In this document: positions 35,435 through 44,383 of the stretch, piece after piece | Position numbering within the stretch: the first letter of the stretch is position 1 | Layout of the letters: every line of letters begins with the position of its first letter | From: JAFGRU01 sp016934985 | Lineage (GTDB): Bacteria > Desulfobacterota > Desulfuromonadia > Desulfuromonadales > JAAYDE01 | Length of the DNA stretch: 64,000 nucleotides | Reading direction: 5' to 3' | NCBI GenBank assembly: GCA_963665045.2 | Contig: CAXXJQ010000007.1 | Coordinates: 1 to 64,000 of the forward strand | Program-made: the position numbers and the translations under genes | Notes under the pieces: model-generated | What the model was told of the DNA's origin: nothing | Database searches by the model: none | The model's input: the letters and a program-made list of their open reading frames with translations, nothing else

Positions 35435-35887
35435 TGCCAACCTTCAATATTCAGGACTTCTTAAAACCGGCGTTTAACGAATGCCTCGGAAACGATAAAA
35501 CAATAAAATTCTTTATAGGAATATCTCCAAAAACAAATCGTCGCTGAGTGAGGATCATTTGTCGCTTAAGGAAATTTAGGGCTGGACTCAAGTTAGAAGG
35601 CTGGCCTTCTCATGCTCCCCGACCTTTATATAACAATGGTAGATAAGGATAATGCTTATTCAAGAAGACAAAGGTTCTGTTTTTTTAGATAAAAGGTATG
35701 TAGTAATTACCACCTAAAGTTGTAATAAAATGATGGTTCACCTGGAGACAGATCTCCTTAACGGTCTTCAAAAAGAAAAAAACTGCTGTTGGAGCTATTA
35801 CTGAAAAGTCCACATAGCCAGGGATATGAACTGTTTGAGAGCACTTTTGAAAGATAAACAGAGCGTTAGCAAGAATGCTGGATCCAT
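35435..35887. other. Intergenic, 453 bases, no gene seen
   Basis: AT-rich region between the EEP-family gene and the aminotransferase gene. It has a small palindrome GGAGACAGATCTCC near 35,745, but no clear terminator with T-run and no supported reading frame. It should contain the aminotransferase promoter. Confidence 0.4.
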
Positions 35888-36844
35888 TTATTTTGGCGCC
35901 AATACCGCAGCCACAGGGAAATGATCCGATCCGCCGGAATCCTTTAGCGTGCCGGCTTGCAATGCAACAAAACGGTCGTTGAAAAAGATATGGTCTATAC
36001 GTACCAAAGGCGGAACCGGGAGGATGCCAAACAAGCGAAGGGATAAAGAAGGATAGGTAAATCCGAAACCATAACCGGCTTCCAAATGGGCATTGTGCAG
36101 GCGCCGATTGATCATTTTAAAGGTTTGCGACTGGTCGGTTATATTGAAATCACCCCCCAGGATGACCGGTCCGGCATCAGGAAGGATATCCTCTTCCATA
36201 AGAGCAGCCAATTTCCTGTAGCGCCGCAGCCAGCCTCCGCGCCTGAGCGGATGAACATTGAAAACCGTAACCGGGCCGACCGGCGAAAGCAAAACAACCT
36301 TTTGAGCCTGGCCCTTTTTTTTAAGGCTCACGCTGGACTCTATCGGATAGCGGCTGACGACCGCCTGCAGAAGTCGCGGATCATAGGAAAAAGAAATGCT
36401 CCCTTCCGGATAAAGCCCACGAAGCTGTTCGATCAGTTTTTCAAATATCCGAGGTTCAATTTCCTGCAGCAGCAGAATATCCGGTTGTTTTTGCAGAATA
36501 ACCTGCGCCATTCGAGCGACATGGGTATTTTTTGACCAGGTATTAAAACTGAGTACCCGGATTTCGCCGGCTCCCGGTTCTGGCGTCACCGGGCGTGGAA
36601 AAAACAGGGGAACATAGGCGGCAAAGATAAGGATTACACACGCCCCAACGACAAAAACCAACCGCCAGTGGTGCGTCAAACCCGCCCACATCAGGGCGGG
36701 AATCAGTCCGATCAGAAGCCAGGGCATGAAATAAGCGGTAAAACGGGAAAGAAACAGATGGTCCCCTGTCCACCAGCGCAAAACCAGACCCGCCAGGACG
36801 CAGGCCCCGAAACCCCAGCTGACTATCCAGACAAATTGACGCAT
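35888..36844 (-). CDS. Membrane-anchored endonuclease/exonuclease/phosphatase-family protein
   Basis: A 318-residue protein. The first 85 residues have three membrane segments, and the rest is an EEP domain: VLSFNTW, PDILLLQEIEP (metal-binding Glu), VFNVHPLR, ILGGDFNITD (Asp/Asn pair) and GGSDHFPV (final Asp-His). All catalytic residues of the fold are visible. Homologues with membrane segments at the N-terminus are usual in Gram-negative envelopes; the catalytic part should face the periplasm. Substrate unknown; a phosphodiester in a lipid-linked or polymer intermediate is possible. Two bases separate it from the upstream GNAT-PGT gene. Confidence 0.85.
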   Translation of the reverse strand: MRQFVWIVSWGFGACVLAGLVLRWWTGDHLFLSRFTAYFMPWLLIGLIPALMWAGLTHHWRLVFVVGACVILIFAAYVPLFFPRPVTPEPGAGEIRVLSFNTWSKNTHVARMAQVILQKQPDILLLQEIEPRIFEKLIEQLRGLYPEGSISFSYDPRLLQAVVSRYPIESSVSLKKKGQAQKVVLLSPVGPVTVFNVHPLRRGGWLRRYRKLAALMEEDILPDAGPVILGGDFNITDQSQTFKMINRRLHNAHLEAGYGFGFTYPSLSLRLFGILPVPPLVRIDHIFFNDRFVALQAGTLKDSGGSDHFPVAAVLAPK

Positions 36845-36846
36845 CC

Positions 36847-38115
36847 CTAGAGCTTTTTACTGCGGATCTGGTCAAGATACGGTTCCACCACATCGGTATC
36901 CGGAGCAACCTTCTCCCGACAAAGTACTTTCCAAAGTGTAATAGCCAGAATTTTCAAATCCAGCCTCAGGGACCAGTTCTCTGCATACCAGACATCCATG
37001 GCCAGTCGCTGATCCCATGGCAGATAGTTCCGCCCATGAATTTGTGCCCAGCCGGTAATGCCGGGATACACCGAATGCCGCAGTTTCTCCCTCTTGGTAA
37101 AATAAGGGAGGTATTTCATTAATAGGGGCCGGGGTCCTACAAGACTCATATCCCCTTTAAGGACATTGAACAACTCCGGCAATTCATCCATGCTGGTACT
37201 GCGCAGGAAGCGCCCGAACCTGGTCAGGCGCTGGCCATCAGGCAAAAGCCGGCCATCACTATCCCGGGCATCAGTCATGGTCCTGAATTTATAAAGAGTA
37301 AACGGCTTGCCAAAACGTCCCGGCCGTTCCTGACCGAAAAAAACCGGCTGCCCAATGTCCACCCTAACCAGGATGGCCAAAAAGGCCAGCAGGGGCAGGA
37401 GGACCGGGGCAAGGGTCAATAACAACAGGAGGTCCAGCATTCTTTTGCCCACCTGCCGTTGGTTTCGGCATTCCGGGTCGCTTAACAGTTCAGGAACATC
37501 ATAAAGAAAATAGCGGCGCACAATACAACGGGGCAGCTCGCGATAACCAATCAACCGGTGCATCCACAGCGCGGGAAGGTTGCCGGCAACGTAACAGCCG
37601 TATGCCCTGCGGAAACCCCGTTCCCGCAACATCTCCAGCACCCTGCTGTGAAAAGCAGTGGCCAGACCGCCGCCACGCTGATCGGCATTGATCTGCAAAT
37701 CAAATCCATAGATGTCCCTGTCGCCGAAATCCAGGCCAAACCATTTGACGTGGGGATGAACATCGGGGCTTTGGGCACTCTCACGAGAGACGTACCACAT
37801 ATCCCCTATGACATGCCGTTCTTTCTCAACCAGGACGAAAGTCCGATAGCCGCGGGGGAAATAAACCCTGGCCCGTTCAAAGCGGCTTTTCAGCGGATAG
37901 TCAAGCTGACAGGAAAAAAAATTTTCAGGGCCCAGCTCGAGGATAGACAAATCTTCATTGTCAAACGCCGGAGCAGGTTTGACAGAATCGAGATCCATTG
38001 CCGTGGGCACCATCTCTTCGTACTTGTAGAGAGTGTTTTTGCACGCTGACCAAAAGCCCTGTTGACGGCTATGCTCCACAAATTGAAAGTATTTGGTTCG
38101 CAGAAACGGAATCAT
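36847..38115 (-). CDS. Fusion of a GNAT acyltransferase and a PglC-type phosphoglycosyl transferase
   Basis: A 422-residue protein. Residues about 70-205 look like a GNAT acyltransferase with the acyl-CoA binding motif QRGGGLATAFHSRVLEMLRE and the following NLPALWMHRLIGYRE helix. Residues 220-415 are a monotopic phosphoglycosyl transferase: re-entrant helix MLDLLLLLTLAPVLLPLLAF, then GQERPGRFGKPFTLYKFRTM, the catalytic Asp-Glu pair in SMDELPELFNVLKGDMSLVGPRP and the PGITGWAQIHGRN box. Such enzymes move a sugar-1-phosphate onto undecaprenyl phosphate and start the repeat unit. In bacillosamine pathways the acetyltransferase (PglD) is a separate hexapeptide protein; here an acyltransferase is fused to the priming enzyme. 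It could acylate the 4-amino sugar, possibly with an acyl group from the carrier protein encoded nearby. Confidence 0.9.
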   Translation of the reverse strand: MIPFLRTKYFQFVEHSRQQGFWSACKNTLYKYEEMVPTAMDLDSVKPAPAFDNEDLSILELGPENFFSCQLDYPLKSRFERARVYFPRGYRTFVLVEKERHVIGDMWYVSRESAQSPDVHPHVKWFGLDFGDRDIYGFDLQINADQRGGGLATAFHSRVLEMLRERGFRRAYGCYVAGNLPALWMHRLIGYRELPRCIVRRYFLYDVPELLSDPECRNQRQVGKRMLDLLLLLTLAPVLLPLLAFLAILVRVDIGQPVFFGQERPGRFGKPFTLYKFRTMTDARDSDGRLLPDGQRLTRFGRFLRSTSMDELPELFNVLKGDMSLVGPRPLLMKYLPYFTKREKLRHSVYPGITGWAQIHGRNYLPWDQRLAMDVWYAENWSLRLDLKILAITLWKVLCREKVAPDTDVVEPYLDQIRSKKL

Positions 38116-38131
38116 AGCTTAGGTTCTCCTC

Positions 38132-39736
38132 TTAATTGGCACCCTCAAATGAAGTGGCGATTCCAGCACCGGCTAGTTCGCGCAATGATCGACGGTCAAT
38201 CTTGCCGGTCCCGGTCCGCGGGAATTCCTGGGTGAACACAATCTTTTCCGGAAGCATGTACGGCGGCAGGCAACGGCTGCAGAAATCGAGTAGATCGGCC
38301 TCCGTCACCTCTTTTTTGCATTCCACAAATCCCAGTATGCGCGACCCGAGAAGGTCATCGGGAATGTCGACAGCCACCGCTTCCCGGACATCCGGATGAC
38401 TCGTCAGGGCCAGGTCGATCTCGTCTATCTGTATCCGATAGCCCCGGCTCTTGACCTGGCGGTCACGACGCCCAATAAAAACAAAAGCCCCCTCTTCATC
38501 CAAAGTAACGAGGTCGCCCGTTCGATAATAGCGTCCGGGCCAGGGGTGCCGGCCGTTATCCACGAAAGCTGCGGCAGTTTTTTCGGAGTCGCGCCAGTAT
38601 CCGAGGGCGACGGTTCCACCCCCGACATAAAGTTCACCGATTTCCCCTGCTTGGCCGATTTTCCTCCCCTGGTCATCCAGGGCAAAGACCTCGAAGTTCG
38701 GAAAAGGGCGTCCGATAGGTATTTTCCAGCGATCATCCGGGGGCAGCCCTTCCACTTTGAAAAAGGTGGACGAATTAGCCTCGGTCTGACCGTAAAGGTT
38801 GTAAAAAGTGGCCCCGGTCATCCTCTCCATGACCCTGCGAAGGTGTTTGGCCGAAAGGACATCGCCGGAAAAGATAACCAGCCGCAAAGCCTCGAAGCTG
38901 TAATGATCGAGCCTGCCGTGTTCGGCCAACAGTGCAATAACCGAAGCTACCGAGTTCCAGACCGTGATTCCCATGCGGTCAATAAACTCCGCCAGGCGGG
39001 GAGGGAAAACGCCGAGAGATTCAGGGAGAAGTACCACCGCCGCCCCGCTTGAAGCGGCGGCAAACAGGTCGAAAATCGACAGGTCAAAATGGAAAGGGGC
39101 ATGGCTGGCCAACCGGTCATCAGGGGAGATACTGAAAAATTCCTTTGCCATACGGACGAAAGTCATGGCGTTCAGGTGGGAAATAACAACGCCTTTGGGT
39201 ATCCCCGTGGAACCCGAGGTGTGAAGGATATAGGCCGGGGATACATCGGCGGGCTGCCTGATTTCCGGCATGACGGCGGGAGTTGCCATGGCCTCTTTCC
39301 AGGACAGGCAGGTTTTTCCTTCCAGGGTCAGTTCTTCGCCGGGAGCGAGGACGAGTTTTTTGATCTGACTGTCCACCATCGGCTCCTGCAGGATTTTCCC
39401 TGCCGCCCCCCCAGACGTGACCAGCACCGAAATGTCGCAGCGGACCAGTATGCTGGCAAGGCGCGACGGCGGAGCCAGATGATCGAGCGGCACATAAATA
39501 GCGCCCGCCTTGAGGATGCCGTAAATGGCGGTCACCGCTTCCGATGCCTTGGTCATAAGGATGCCGACCCGGTCCCCCGCCACCACCCCCAGGGATACCA
39601 GGGCGGCGCCAAGACAGTTGCTTGCCCCATCCAGCTCGGCATAGGTCATTATCCTGTTTCCCTGTACCAGCGCCGGCCGGTCCGCATGCCGGCGGGCACT
39701 TTCGCTGAGAAGCTGGTGAAGCAGATATGGCTGCAT
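38132..39736 (-). CDS. Stand-alone amino-acid-type adenylating ligase
   Basis: A 534-residue ANL-superfamily enzyme starting at an ATG 5 bases after GGGAGG. It has A3 TSGSTGIPKG (173-182), A4/A5 region FHFDLSIFDLF (216-225), YGQTE (315-319), YRTGD (404-408) and K512 in GTGKID. The Asp in FDLS (D218) is the residue that binds the substrate alpha-amino group in NRPS and DltA-type adenylation domains, so the substrate is probably an amino acid. No carrier domain is fused; the separate carrier protein at 41,991-42,245 is the likely acceptor. It forms a tight block with the acyl-CoA dehydrogenase gene (25-base gap) and the agmatinase-family gene. Confidence 0.88.
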   Translation of the reverse strand: MQPYLLHQLLSESARRHADRPALVQGNRIMTYAELDGASNCLGAALVSLGVVAGDRVGILMTKASEAVTAIYGILKAGAIYVPLDHLAPPSRLASILVRCDISVLVTSGGAAGKILQEPMVDSQIKKLVLAPGEELTLEGKTCLSWKEAMATPAVMPEIRQPADVSPAYILHTSGSTGIPKGVVISHLNAMTFVRMAKEFFSISPDDRLASHAPFHFDLSIFDLFAAASSGAAVVLLPESLGVFPPRLAEFIDRMGITVWNSVASVIALLAEHGRLDHYSFEALRLVIFSGDVLSAKHLRRVMERMTGATFYNLYGQTEANSSTFFKVEGLPPDDRWKIPIGRPFPNFEVFALDDQGRKIGQAGEIGELYVGGGTVALGYWRDSEKTAAAFVDNGRHPWPGRYYRTGDLVTLDEEGAFVFIGRRDRQVKSRGYRIQIDEIDLALTSHPDVREAVAVDIPDDLLGSRILGFVECKKEVTEADLLDFCSRCLPPYMLPEKIVFTQEFPRTGTGKIDRRSLRELAGAGIATSFEGAN

Positions 39737-39761
39737 ACGTTACCTCCCAAGCTACAAACTG

Positions 39762-40907
39762 TTACATTCCAAGCAAACTTGAAATGATATTGCGCTGGAT
39801 TTCCGAAGTCCCGGAGTAAATCCGCCCGCCCAGCGAATCACGAACGTGCCTCTCCAGATCGTATTCGGCCGAATACCCATAAGCGCCGTGGATCTGCAGC
39901 GCATCAAGACTGCTCTGGACATAACTCTCGCTGATAAAAAGCTTGGCAATGGCCGATTCCAGCGGTGCACGCTGCCCCTGCCCTTTCATCCAGGCCACTT
40001 TGTAAAGGATCAGCCGGGACAGCTCGACGCGCACCGCCATATCGGCAATTTTGTGGGAAATGGCCTGGTTGTCGCCAATCGGCTGACCGAACTGTTCCCG
40101 CTCCCGGGCATAGCGGTTGGTCTCTTCCAGGGCCCGCTGCATGGCACCGAGATGGGCGGCAAAGAGGCAGCCCCGCTCCCACTCCATTTCGGCATTGAAA
40201 ATGGACATGCCGGCCCCTTCCCTCCCCAGCCTGTTTTCTTCAGGAATTTCGCAATCCTGCAGAATAACCTCACCCAGCGGACAGGTTTTCAGCCCCATGA
40301 GCTCCAAAGGCCGGCCGACGGAAAATCCGGGTGTACCCTTTTCAACAATGAAAGCCGACGTACCGCCGATCCCTTTGCCGGGATCCGTTACCGCAAATAC
40401 CAGGAGGAGATCGGCAATGGGTGCGTTGGTAATGAACATTTTGGTGCCGTTTAAAATGTAACGGTCACCGGCTTTCTGCGCCCGGCAGCGCATGCTGAAA
40501 GCGTCCGATCCGGCATCGGGTTCGGTCATGGCGTGGCCGCCGACCCGTTCACCCCGGATGAGCGAGGGCAGATATTTCTCCTTCTGGGCGTCGCTGCCGA
40601 AACCGAGAATCGGTTTGATGCAAGTCCAGAGGTGGGAATTGAGGGCAAAGACCAGGCCGTGGTCGCGGCAACCATAACCGAGCCCTTCGAGGGCGGCAAC
40701 ACAGGAGAGGGCATCGAGCCCAAGGCCGCCGTATGACTCCGGGGCCGGCAATCCCAAGAGGCCGAATTCGGCACATTTCCGCCAGCCGTGCCAATGAAAT
40801 TCCCTCTTTTTCTCCCTTGCGGACAGGTCGTCCTCCAGGTCCCTGCGGGCAAAACCGATGACTGCCTCTTTGAGCTGTTTCTGTTCTTCCGAAAGAGAAA
40901 AATCCAC
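39762..40907 (-). CDS. Acyl-CoA dehydrogenase-family enzyme, probably acting on a carrier-bound amino acid
   Basis: A 381-residue flavoprotein. The start is a GTG at 40,907, 6 bases after AGGAGG and 1 base after the preceding stop; a longer frame that runs through the neighbour is an artefact. It has AMTEPDAGSDAF (126-137), NGTKMFITNAP and the C-terminal FAD region IYSGTSEIQRN. At the usual base position of MCAD-type enzymes (IYEGT) there is Ser365. Instead, E244 in MEWERGCLF lines up with the base position of isovaleryl-CoA dehydrogenase. Together with the adenylating ligase and carrier protein it matches the logic of L-prolyl-carrier oxidation in pyrrole biosynthesis; the real substrate is unknown. 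Electrons should pass to the EtfAB encoded 3.5 kb upstream. Confidence 0.88.
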   Translation of the reverse strand: MDFSLSEEQKQLKEAVIGFARRDLEDDLSAREKKREFHWHGWRKCAEFGLLGLPAPESYGGLGLDALSCVAALEGLGYGCRDHGLVFALNSHLWTCIKPILGFGSDAQKEKYLPSLIRGERVGGHAMTEPDAGSDAFSMRCRAQKAGDRYILNGTKMFITNAPIADLLLVFAVTDPGKGIGGTSAFIVEKGTPGFSVGRPLELMGLKTCPLGEVILQDCEIPEENRLGREGAGMSIFNAEMEWERGCLFAAHLGAMQRALEETNRYAREREQFGQPIGDNQAISHKIADMAVRVELSRLILYKVAWMKGQGQRAPLESAIAKLFISESYVQSSLDALQIHGAYGYSAEYDLERHVRDSLGGRIYSGTSEIQRNIISSLLGM

Positions 40908-40908
40908 T

Positions 40909-41901
40909 TCAGCCCTCCTGTTCTGAGCGTTTTTTGACGGCCAGCCCGGCCAGGGCGTAAATAGTCGCCCAGGCAGCCAGATGAGAGGAAAAGGAATTGG
41001 GGTCCTGTGTCGGATAGATCTCCACGAAATCAAAGCCGGCAATACCCCGCTGACCGAGACGGTACAGGGCGGTAAACAACTCGTGGGCAAACATGCCGTT
41101 AAAATCGGCAGGCCCACCGGGATTAAAGGCCGCGTCGATACAGTCACTGCAGACCGTGACGTAAACCTGGGAAGTCTCCGTCCAGGCGACGCGCATAGCC
41201 TCCTCAATAACCGTTTCAATGCCACGGCTCCGGATATCGTTGATGGTGAAGATACTCGCCCCCATTTCCCTGGCGTAGGCCAACTGGGACGATGAATTGC
41301 GCGGTCCGCGGATGCCGACGTGGGCAATGCTTTGGGTGCGCACCTCGGGAATCTCCGCGATCCTGTGAATAGGGCCGCAACGGGGAATGGTATCTTCACC
41401 GAAAACCTTGGCATTATCGAAATGGGCGTCGAAATGAACCACGCCGATGGGTCCTTTGCGATTTTTGACCAAGGCATGAATTACTTCCTGCGAGAAAGAA
41501 TGATCGCCCCCAAACGCTATGGGTATGCTTCCAGCCCGGCAGATTTTTTCCATGGCCCGACGGATGCCGGCCATTGTCTCGGCCGGGCTGTTGGGCTCAA
41601 CGGCAATATCACCGGCGTCGCCAAGACACAGATAGTCAAACAGATCTATCTCGTACTCAGGCAGGAATCCCCCATAACGGGCGGCACAGTGGCGAATGGC
41701 GCGGGGAGCAAGTTCGCAGCCGGTATAACTTCCCCAGGTCACGGTCCCTTCCCAGGGAACGCCAACCACAACCGCATCAAACCCTGCAGGGAGGTCTTTC
41801 AAATCCAATTTGGGAACACCGAGGAAGGTCGGTGTATCCCCGTAAACTTTGGGCAGGGCCGATTTGCGCCCGAATACCATTGGAATATCACTTCGACTCA
41901 T
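40909..41901 (-). CDS. Agmatinase/arginase-family ureohydrolase
   Basis: A 330-residue protein of the two-manganese ureohydrolase fold. Metal ligands are visible: H134 in GGDHSF, D158, H160 and D162 in HFDAHFDN, and D253 and D256 in CSDCIDAAFNPG. The following part reads GGPADFNGMF instead of the common GTGTPEPGG, so the substrate pocket is altered. The family hydrolyses guanidino groups (agmatine, guanidinobutyrate, arginine) or formimino groups. Its placement between the carrier protein and the acyl-CoA dehydrogenase suggests it acts on a guanidino-bearing intermediate, such as a carrier-bound arginine derivative, but this is inferred. Confidence 0.85.
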   Translation of the reverse strand: MSRSDIPMVFGRKSALPKVYGDTPTFLGVPKLDLKDLPAGFDAVVVGVPWEGTVTWGSYTGCELAPRAIRHCAARYGGFLPEYEIDLFDYLCLGDAGDIAVEPNSPAETMAGIRRAMEKICRAGSIPIAFGGDHSFSQEVIHALVKNRKGPIGVVHFDAHFDNAKVFGEDTIPRCGPIHRIAEIPEVRTQSIAHVGIRGPRNSSSQLAYAREMGASIFTINDIRSRGIETVIEEAMRVAWTETSQVYVTVCSDCIDAAFNPGGPADFNGMFAHELFTALYRLGQRGIAGFDFVEIYPTQDPNSFSSHLAAWATIYALAGLAVKKRSEQEG

Positions 41902-41990
41902 AGCTCAACCTCTACTATTGTGGTTGATTCATACCTATCATTATACTCCGCCACTATCACACTGCCGGGCGATTACCGAAAAAACCCTCT

Positions 41991-42245
41991 TCAGTGTGCC
42001 GTACCCCGGGAAACAAATGAGGCGATAGCCTTCACCGACGAAAAGTTCTCAGGCACGAAATCCTCATCCGGGATGCGAATTCCGAAAGTGCTTTCCAAAA
42101 ACCCGATGAGGTGCATAATGCCAAGGGAATCTATGATCCCCGAAGTGATCAGGTCATCCTCTTCGCCTATTTCCCTGTGTTCTTTCTTCTTTGCAATCTG
42201 AGTCGTAATAAAACCCATGATCAATTGACGGTCCTTGTTTTCCAT
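41991..42245 (-). CDS. Acyl/peptidyl carrier protein
   Basis: An 84-residue carrier protein with a phosphopantetheine attachment site TSGIIDSLG (S40) in the usual helix-2 context. The first part (IMGFITTQIAKKKEHREIGEEDDL) and last helix (AIASFVSR) match a four-helix ACP. AAAGGAGG lies 5 bases before the ATG. The gene begins inside the end of the Fe-S oxidoreductase frame, with a 92-base overlap. It probably carries the amino acid activated by the ligase at 38,132-39,736. A phosphopantetheinyl transferase is not in this window. Confidence 0.9.
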   Translation of the reverse strand: MENKDRQLIMGFITTQIAKKKEHREIGEEDDLITSGIIDSLGIMHLIGFLESTFGIRIPDEDFVPENFSSVKAIASFVSRGTAH

Positions 42246-44232
42246 CGCCCCCTCCTTTTTCTAGAGGTATCAAGTTTTCTGCTAATAATTCCGCCAAATC
42301 CGCAATCCGGACCTCTGAATCCCGCCGTTTCATCCCGTCGGACAACATGGTGAGACAAAACGGACAGGCTGTTGCCACCGTCGAAACCGCCGTATTCAGA
42401 ATCTGATCAACCCGTACATCGGCAACGCTCTTTTCCGCCTTCTCCTCCAACCACATCCGGCCGCCTCCGCCCCCGCAACAGAAACCATCCTCGCCATGCT
42501 TTTCAAGCTCGACGGGATTTCGGGTTACGGTATCAAGGAGAAACCGCGGCGCGGCTACTTCGCCGGCATAACGGGCCAGGTAACATGGATCATGGAAGAC
42601 CGCTTCGGATAGTTCAGGCGGTGCCATTTCAAGACGTTTGTCGTTCAGCAGTTCCCGCAGGTAGGTCGTGTGATGCACGGCCCGGAACCTTCCTCCGAAC
42701 TGCGGATATTCATTATTCAGAGTGTTGAGACAGTGGGGGCAAGTAGTGACGATCCGCTGCAGGCCGGATTTGTCCAGTGCCGCAATGTTACGCAGGGCCA
42801 GATCCTGAAAAAGATATTCGTTGCCCAGTCTCCGGGCTGCGTCACCGCAACAGCAGGATTCCGCCCCGAGTACGGCGAAACGGACGCCGGCCAGTTTAAG
42901 CAGGGCACTGAAAGCAATCGTCACCTGACGGCAGCGTGGGTCATAGATGCCGGTACAGCCGGGCCAAAGAAGAATTTCCGCTTGCGGTTCATCGGCCAGG
43001 GCAGGAAATCCATCTTTGAGAGCCTGTTCTTTGTAGTCAAATCCCCAAGGATTACCCTGCCTTTCCATTCCCCGGAAAGCCGTCTGCAACTCCACGGGGA
43101 AGCGCGCCTCCGTGAGAACCAGGAAGCGGCGCATGTCCACAAACCTCGGGACGTGCTCGATTCCCACCGGGCAGTAAAGCTCGCAGGCCCGGCAGGTAGT
43201 GCAGCTCCAGAGCGCCTCCTCGCCGACAACCTCCCCGGCAAAAGACACCGGGGTCTCGTTTTTGTGCCCGTTCAAGCTGTGCCCGGCCAGAAGGGCGCTG
43301 AGGTTTTCACCGGCAGCTTTAGGTGACAGCGACTTTCCTGCCTGCCACGCCGGGCACTGCACCTGGCAGCGGCCGCAGCCGGTACAGGCATCAGCATCGA
43401 GAAGGCGCTTCCAGTGAAAATCTTCAATGCTGCCAACGCCGAAAGATTCGGCTTCCTCATCGGAAAAATCGAGAGGGACCAGGGCCTTCGCCGCCGTTTC
43501 ATCCTTTAAAAACAAGGCGGCCGGAGAAACCAACAGGTGAAACAAGCGGGTGAACGGGATAGCCGCAATCAACCCGAGGGAAAGAAGCAGGTGCCCCCAC
43601 CAAAGTCCGCGGTGCACCGACAGCAAGGTCTGAAGGTCAGTCCCCGCCAGCAACAAGGCAACCCCGTAACCCATCGGCGACCAGAGGCTCCAGGGCCGGG
43701 GTTCCTGCGCAATCCTGACGCCTTCAAGGAGCAGTCCCGTCACCACTACAGCCGCAATAAGGACGAGGACAAAACTGTCGCTCGGCACATCACTCAATTC
43801 CTCCGGCTTCCGAATCCAGCGCCGCCAACCGGCAGCGAATACGGCCCCCAGCACCAAAACGGCGAAAAGGTCAAGAGCCAGACTGAGAGCCAGATACCAC
43901 TGACCGCTGAAGGTCGGCAGGGAAAAATTTTCCTGCAGCATGACGCACAGGGTGCCGACAAAAAAGATCGCGAATCCCCAGACCAACAGGGCATGAAAAA
44001 GCCACGGATGGGTTGCACGGCGAAAACGGCGGTGGCTCACCAGATCGACAATCAGATCAATACCTCTGCGCGGCCAAAAATGCAGGCGTTCCTGCAGGGT
44101 CCCCACTCCTCGCCGCCAACGCCGGATACGCAGCCATACCCCAAGAGCAAAAGCAACCAAAACGGCCGCAGCTAAAAGATACATGAGCCAGTAAAAGTGG
44201 CTGTATGTACCAAGAGGACGGGTTACATCCAT
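42154..44232 (-). CDS. Membrane Fe-S oxidoreductase, ETF:quinone oxidoreductase type
   Basis: A 692-residue protein starting at the ATG at 44,232 (AAGGA 9 bases before). The N-terminal 240 residues hold five or six membrane segments in a NarI-like cytochrome b arrangement (HPWLFHALLVWGFAIFFVGT). Two CxxCxxCxxxCP clusters follow (DACTGCGRCQVQCPAW and CTTCRACELYCPV), and two CCG domains (SCCCGDAARRLGNEY and FCCGGGGGRMW). This is the EMO/HdrD-like architecture found beside EtfAB in anaerobes, where it passes electrons from ETF to menaquinone. The last ~30 residues (after AELLAENLIPLEKGG) have low-complexity-like sequence and overlap the carrier gene; the natural stop may have been lost. Confidence 0.88.
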   Translation of the reverse strand: MDVTRPLGTYSHFYWLMYLLAAAVLVAFALGVWLRIRRWRRGVGTLQERLHFWPRRGIDLIVDLVSHRRFRRATHPWLFHALLVWGFAIFFVGTLCVMLQENFSLPTFSGQWYLALSLALDLFAVLVLGAVFAAGWRRWIRKPEELSDVPSDSFVLVLIAAVVVTGLLLEGVRIAQEPRPWSLWSPMGYGVALLLAGTDLQTLLSVHRGLWWGHLLLSLGLIAAIPFTRLFHLLVSPAALFLKDETAAKALVPLDFSDEEAESFGVGSIEDFHWKRLLDADACTGCGRCQVQCPAWQAGKSLSPKAAGENLSALLAGHSLNGHKNETPVSFAGEVVGEEALWSCTTCRACELYCPVGIEHVPRFVDMRRFLVLTEARFPVELQTAFRGMERQGNPWGFDYKEQALKDGFPALADEPQAEILLWPGCTGIYDPRCRQVTIAFSALLKLAGVRFAVLGAESCCCGDAARRLGNEYLFQDLALRNIAALDKSGLQRIVTTCPHCLNTLNNEYPQFGGRFRAVHHTTYLRELLNDKRLEMAPPELSEAVFHDPCYLARYAGEVAAPRFLLDTVTRNPVELEKHGEDGFCCGGGGGRMWLEEKAEKSVADVRVDQILNTAVSTVATACPFCLTMLSDGMKRRDSEVRIADLAELLAENLIPLEKGGGDGKQGPSIDHGFYYDSDCKEERTQGNRRRG

Positions 44233-44383
44233 GCAAATCATTCCTTATGCGGAATAGCGGCTAAAACGGGTGTTTCCATCATTCAATGCAACAATGCAAG
44301 TTTCCCTTTGCCTACGGTTTAATGACGTATCCCCCCTGTCATGACAACGCCATTATTTCGTTGTGGGTCCCTCCCTTTGGAAA

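Noticed and set aside
40908..41477. N-terminal extension of the acyl-CoA dehydrogenase to 571 residues
   Set aside because: The extra part lies out of frame within the agmatinase-family gene and has no family match; the GTG at 40,907 has a good ribosome site.
42670..43326. 218-codon plus-strand frame opposite the Fe-S oxidoreductase
   Set aside because: High-GC antisense shadow; the opposite strand has complete cysteine motifs.
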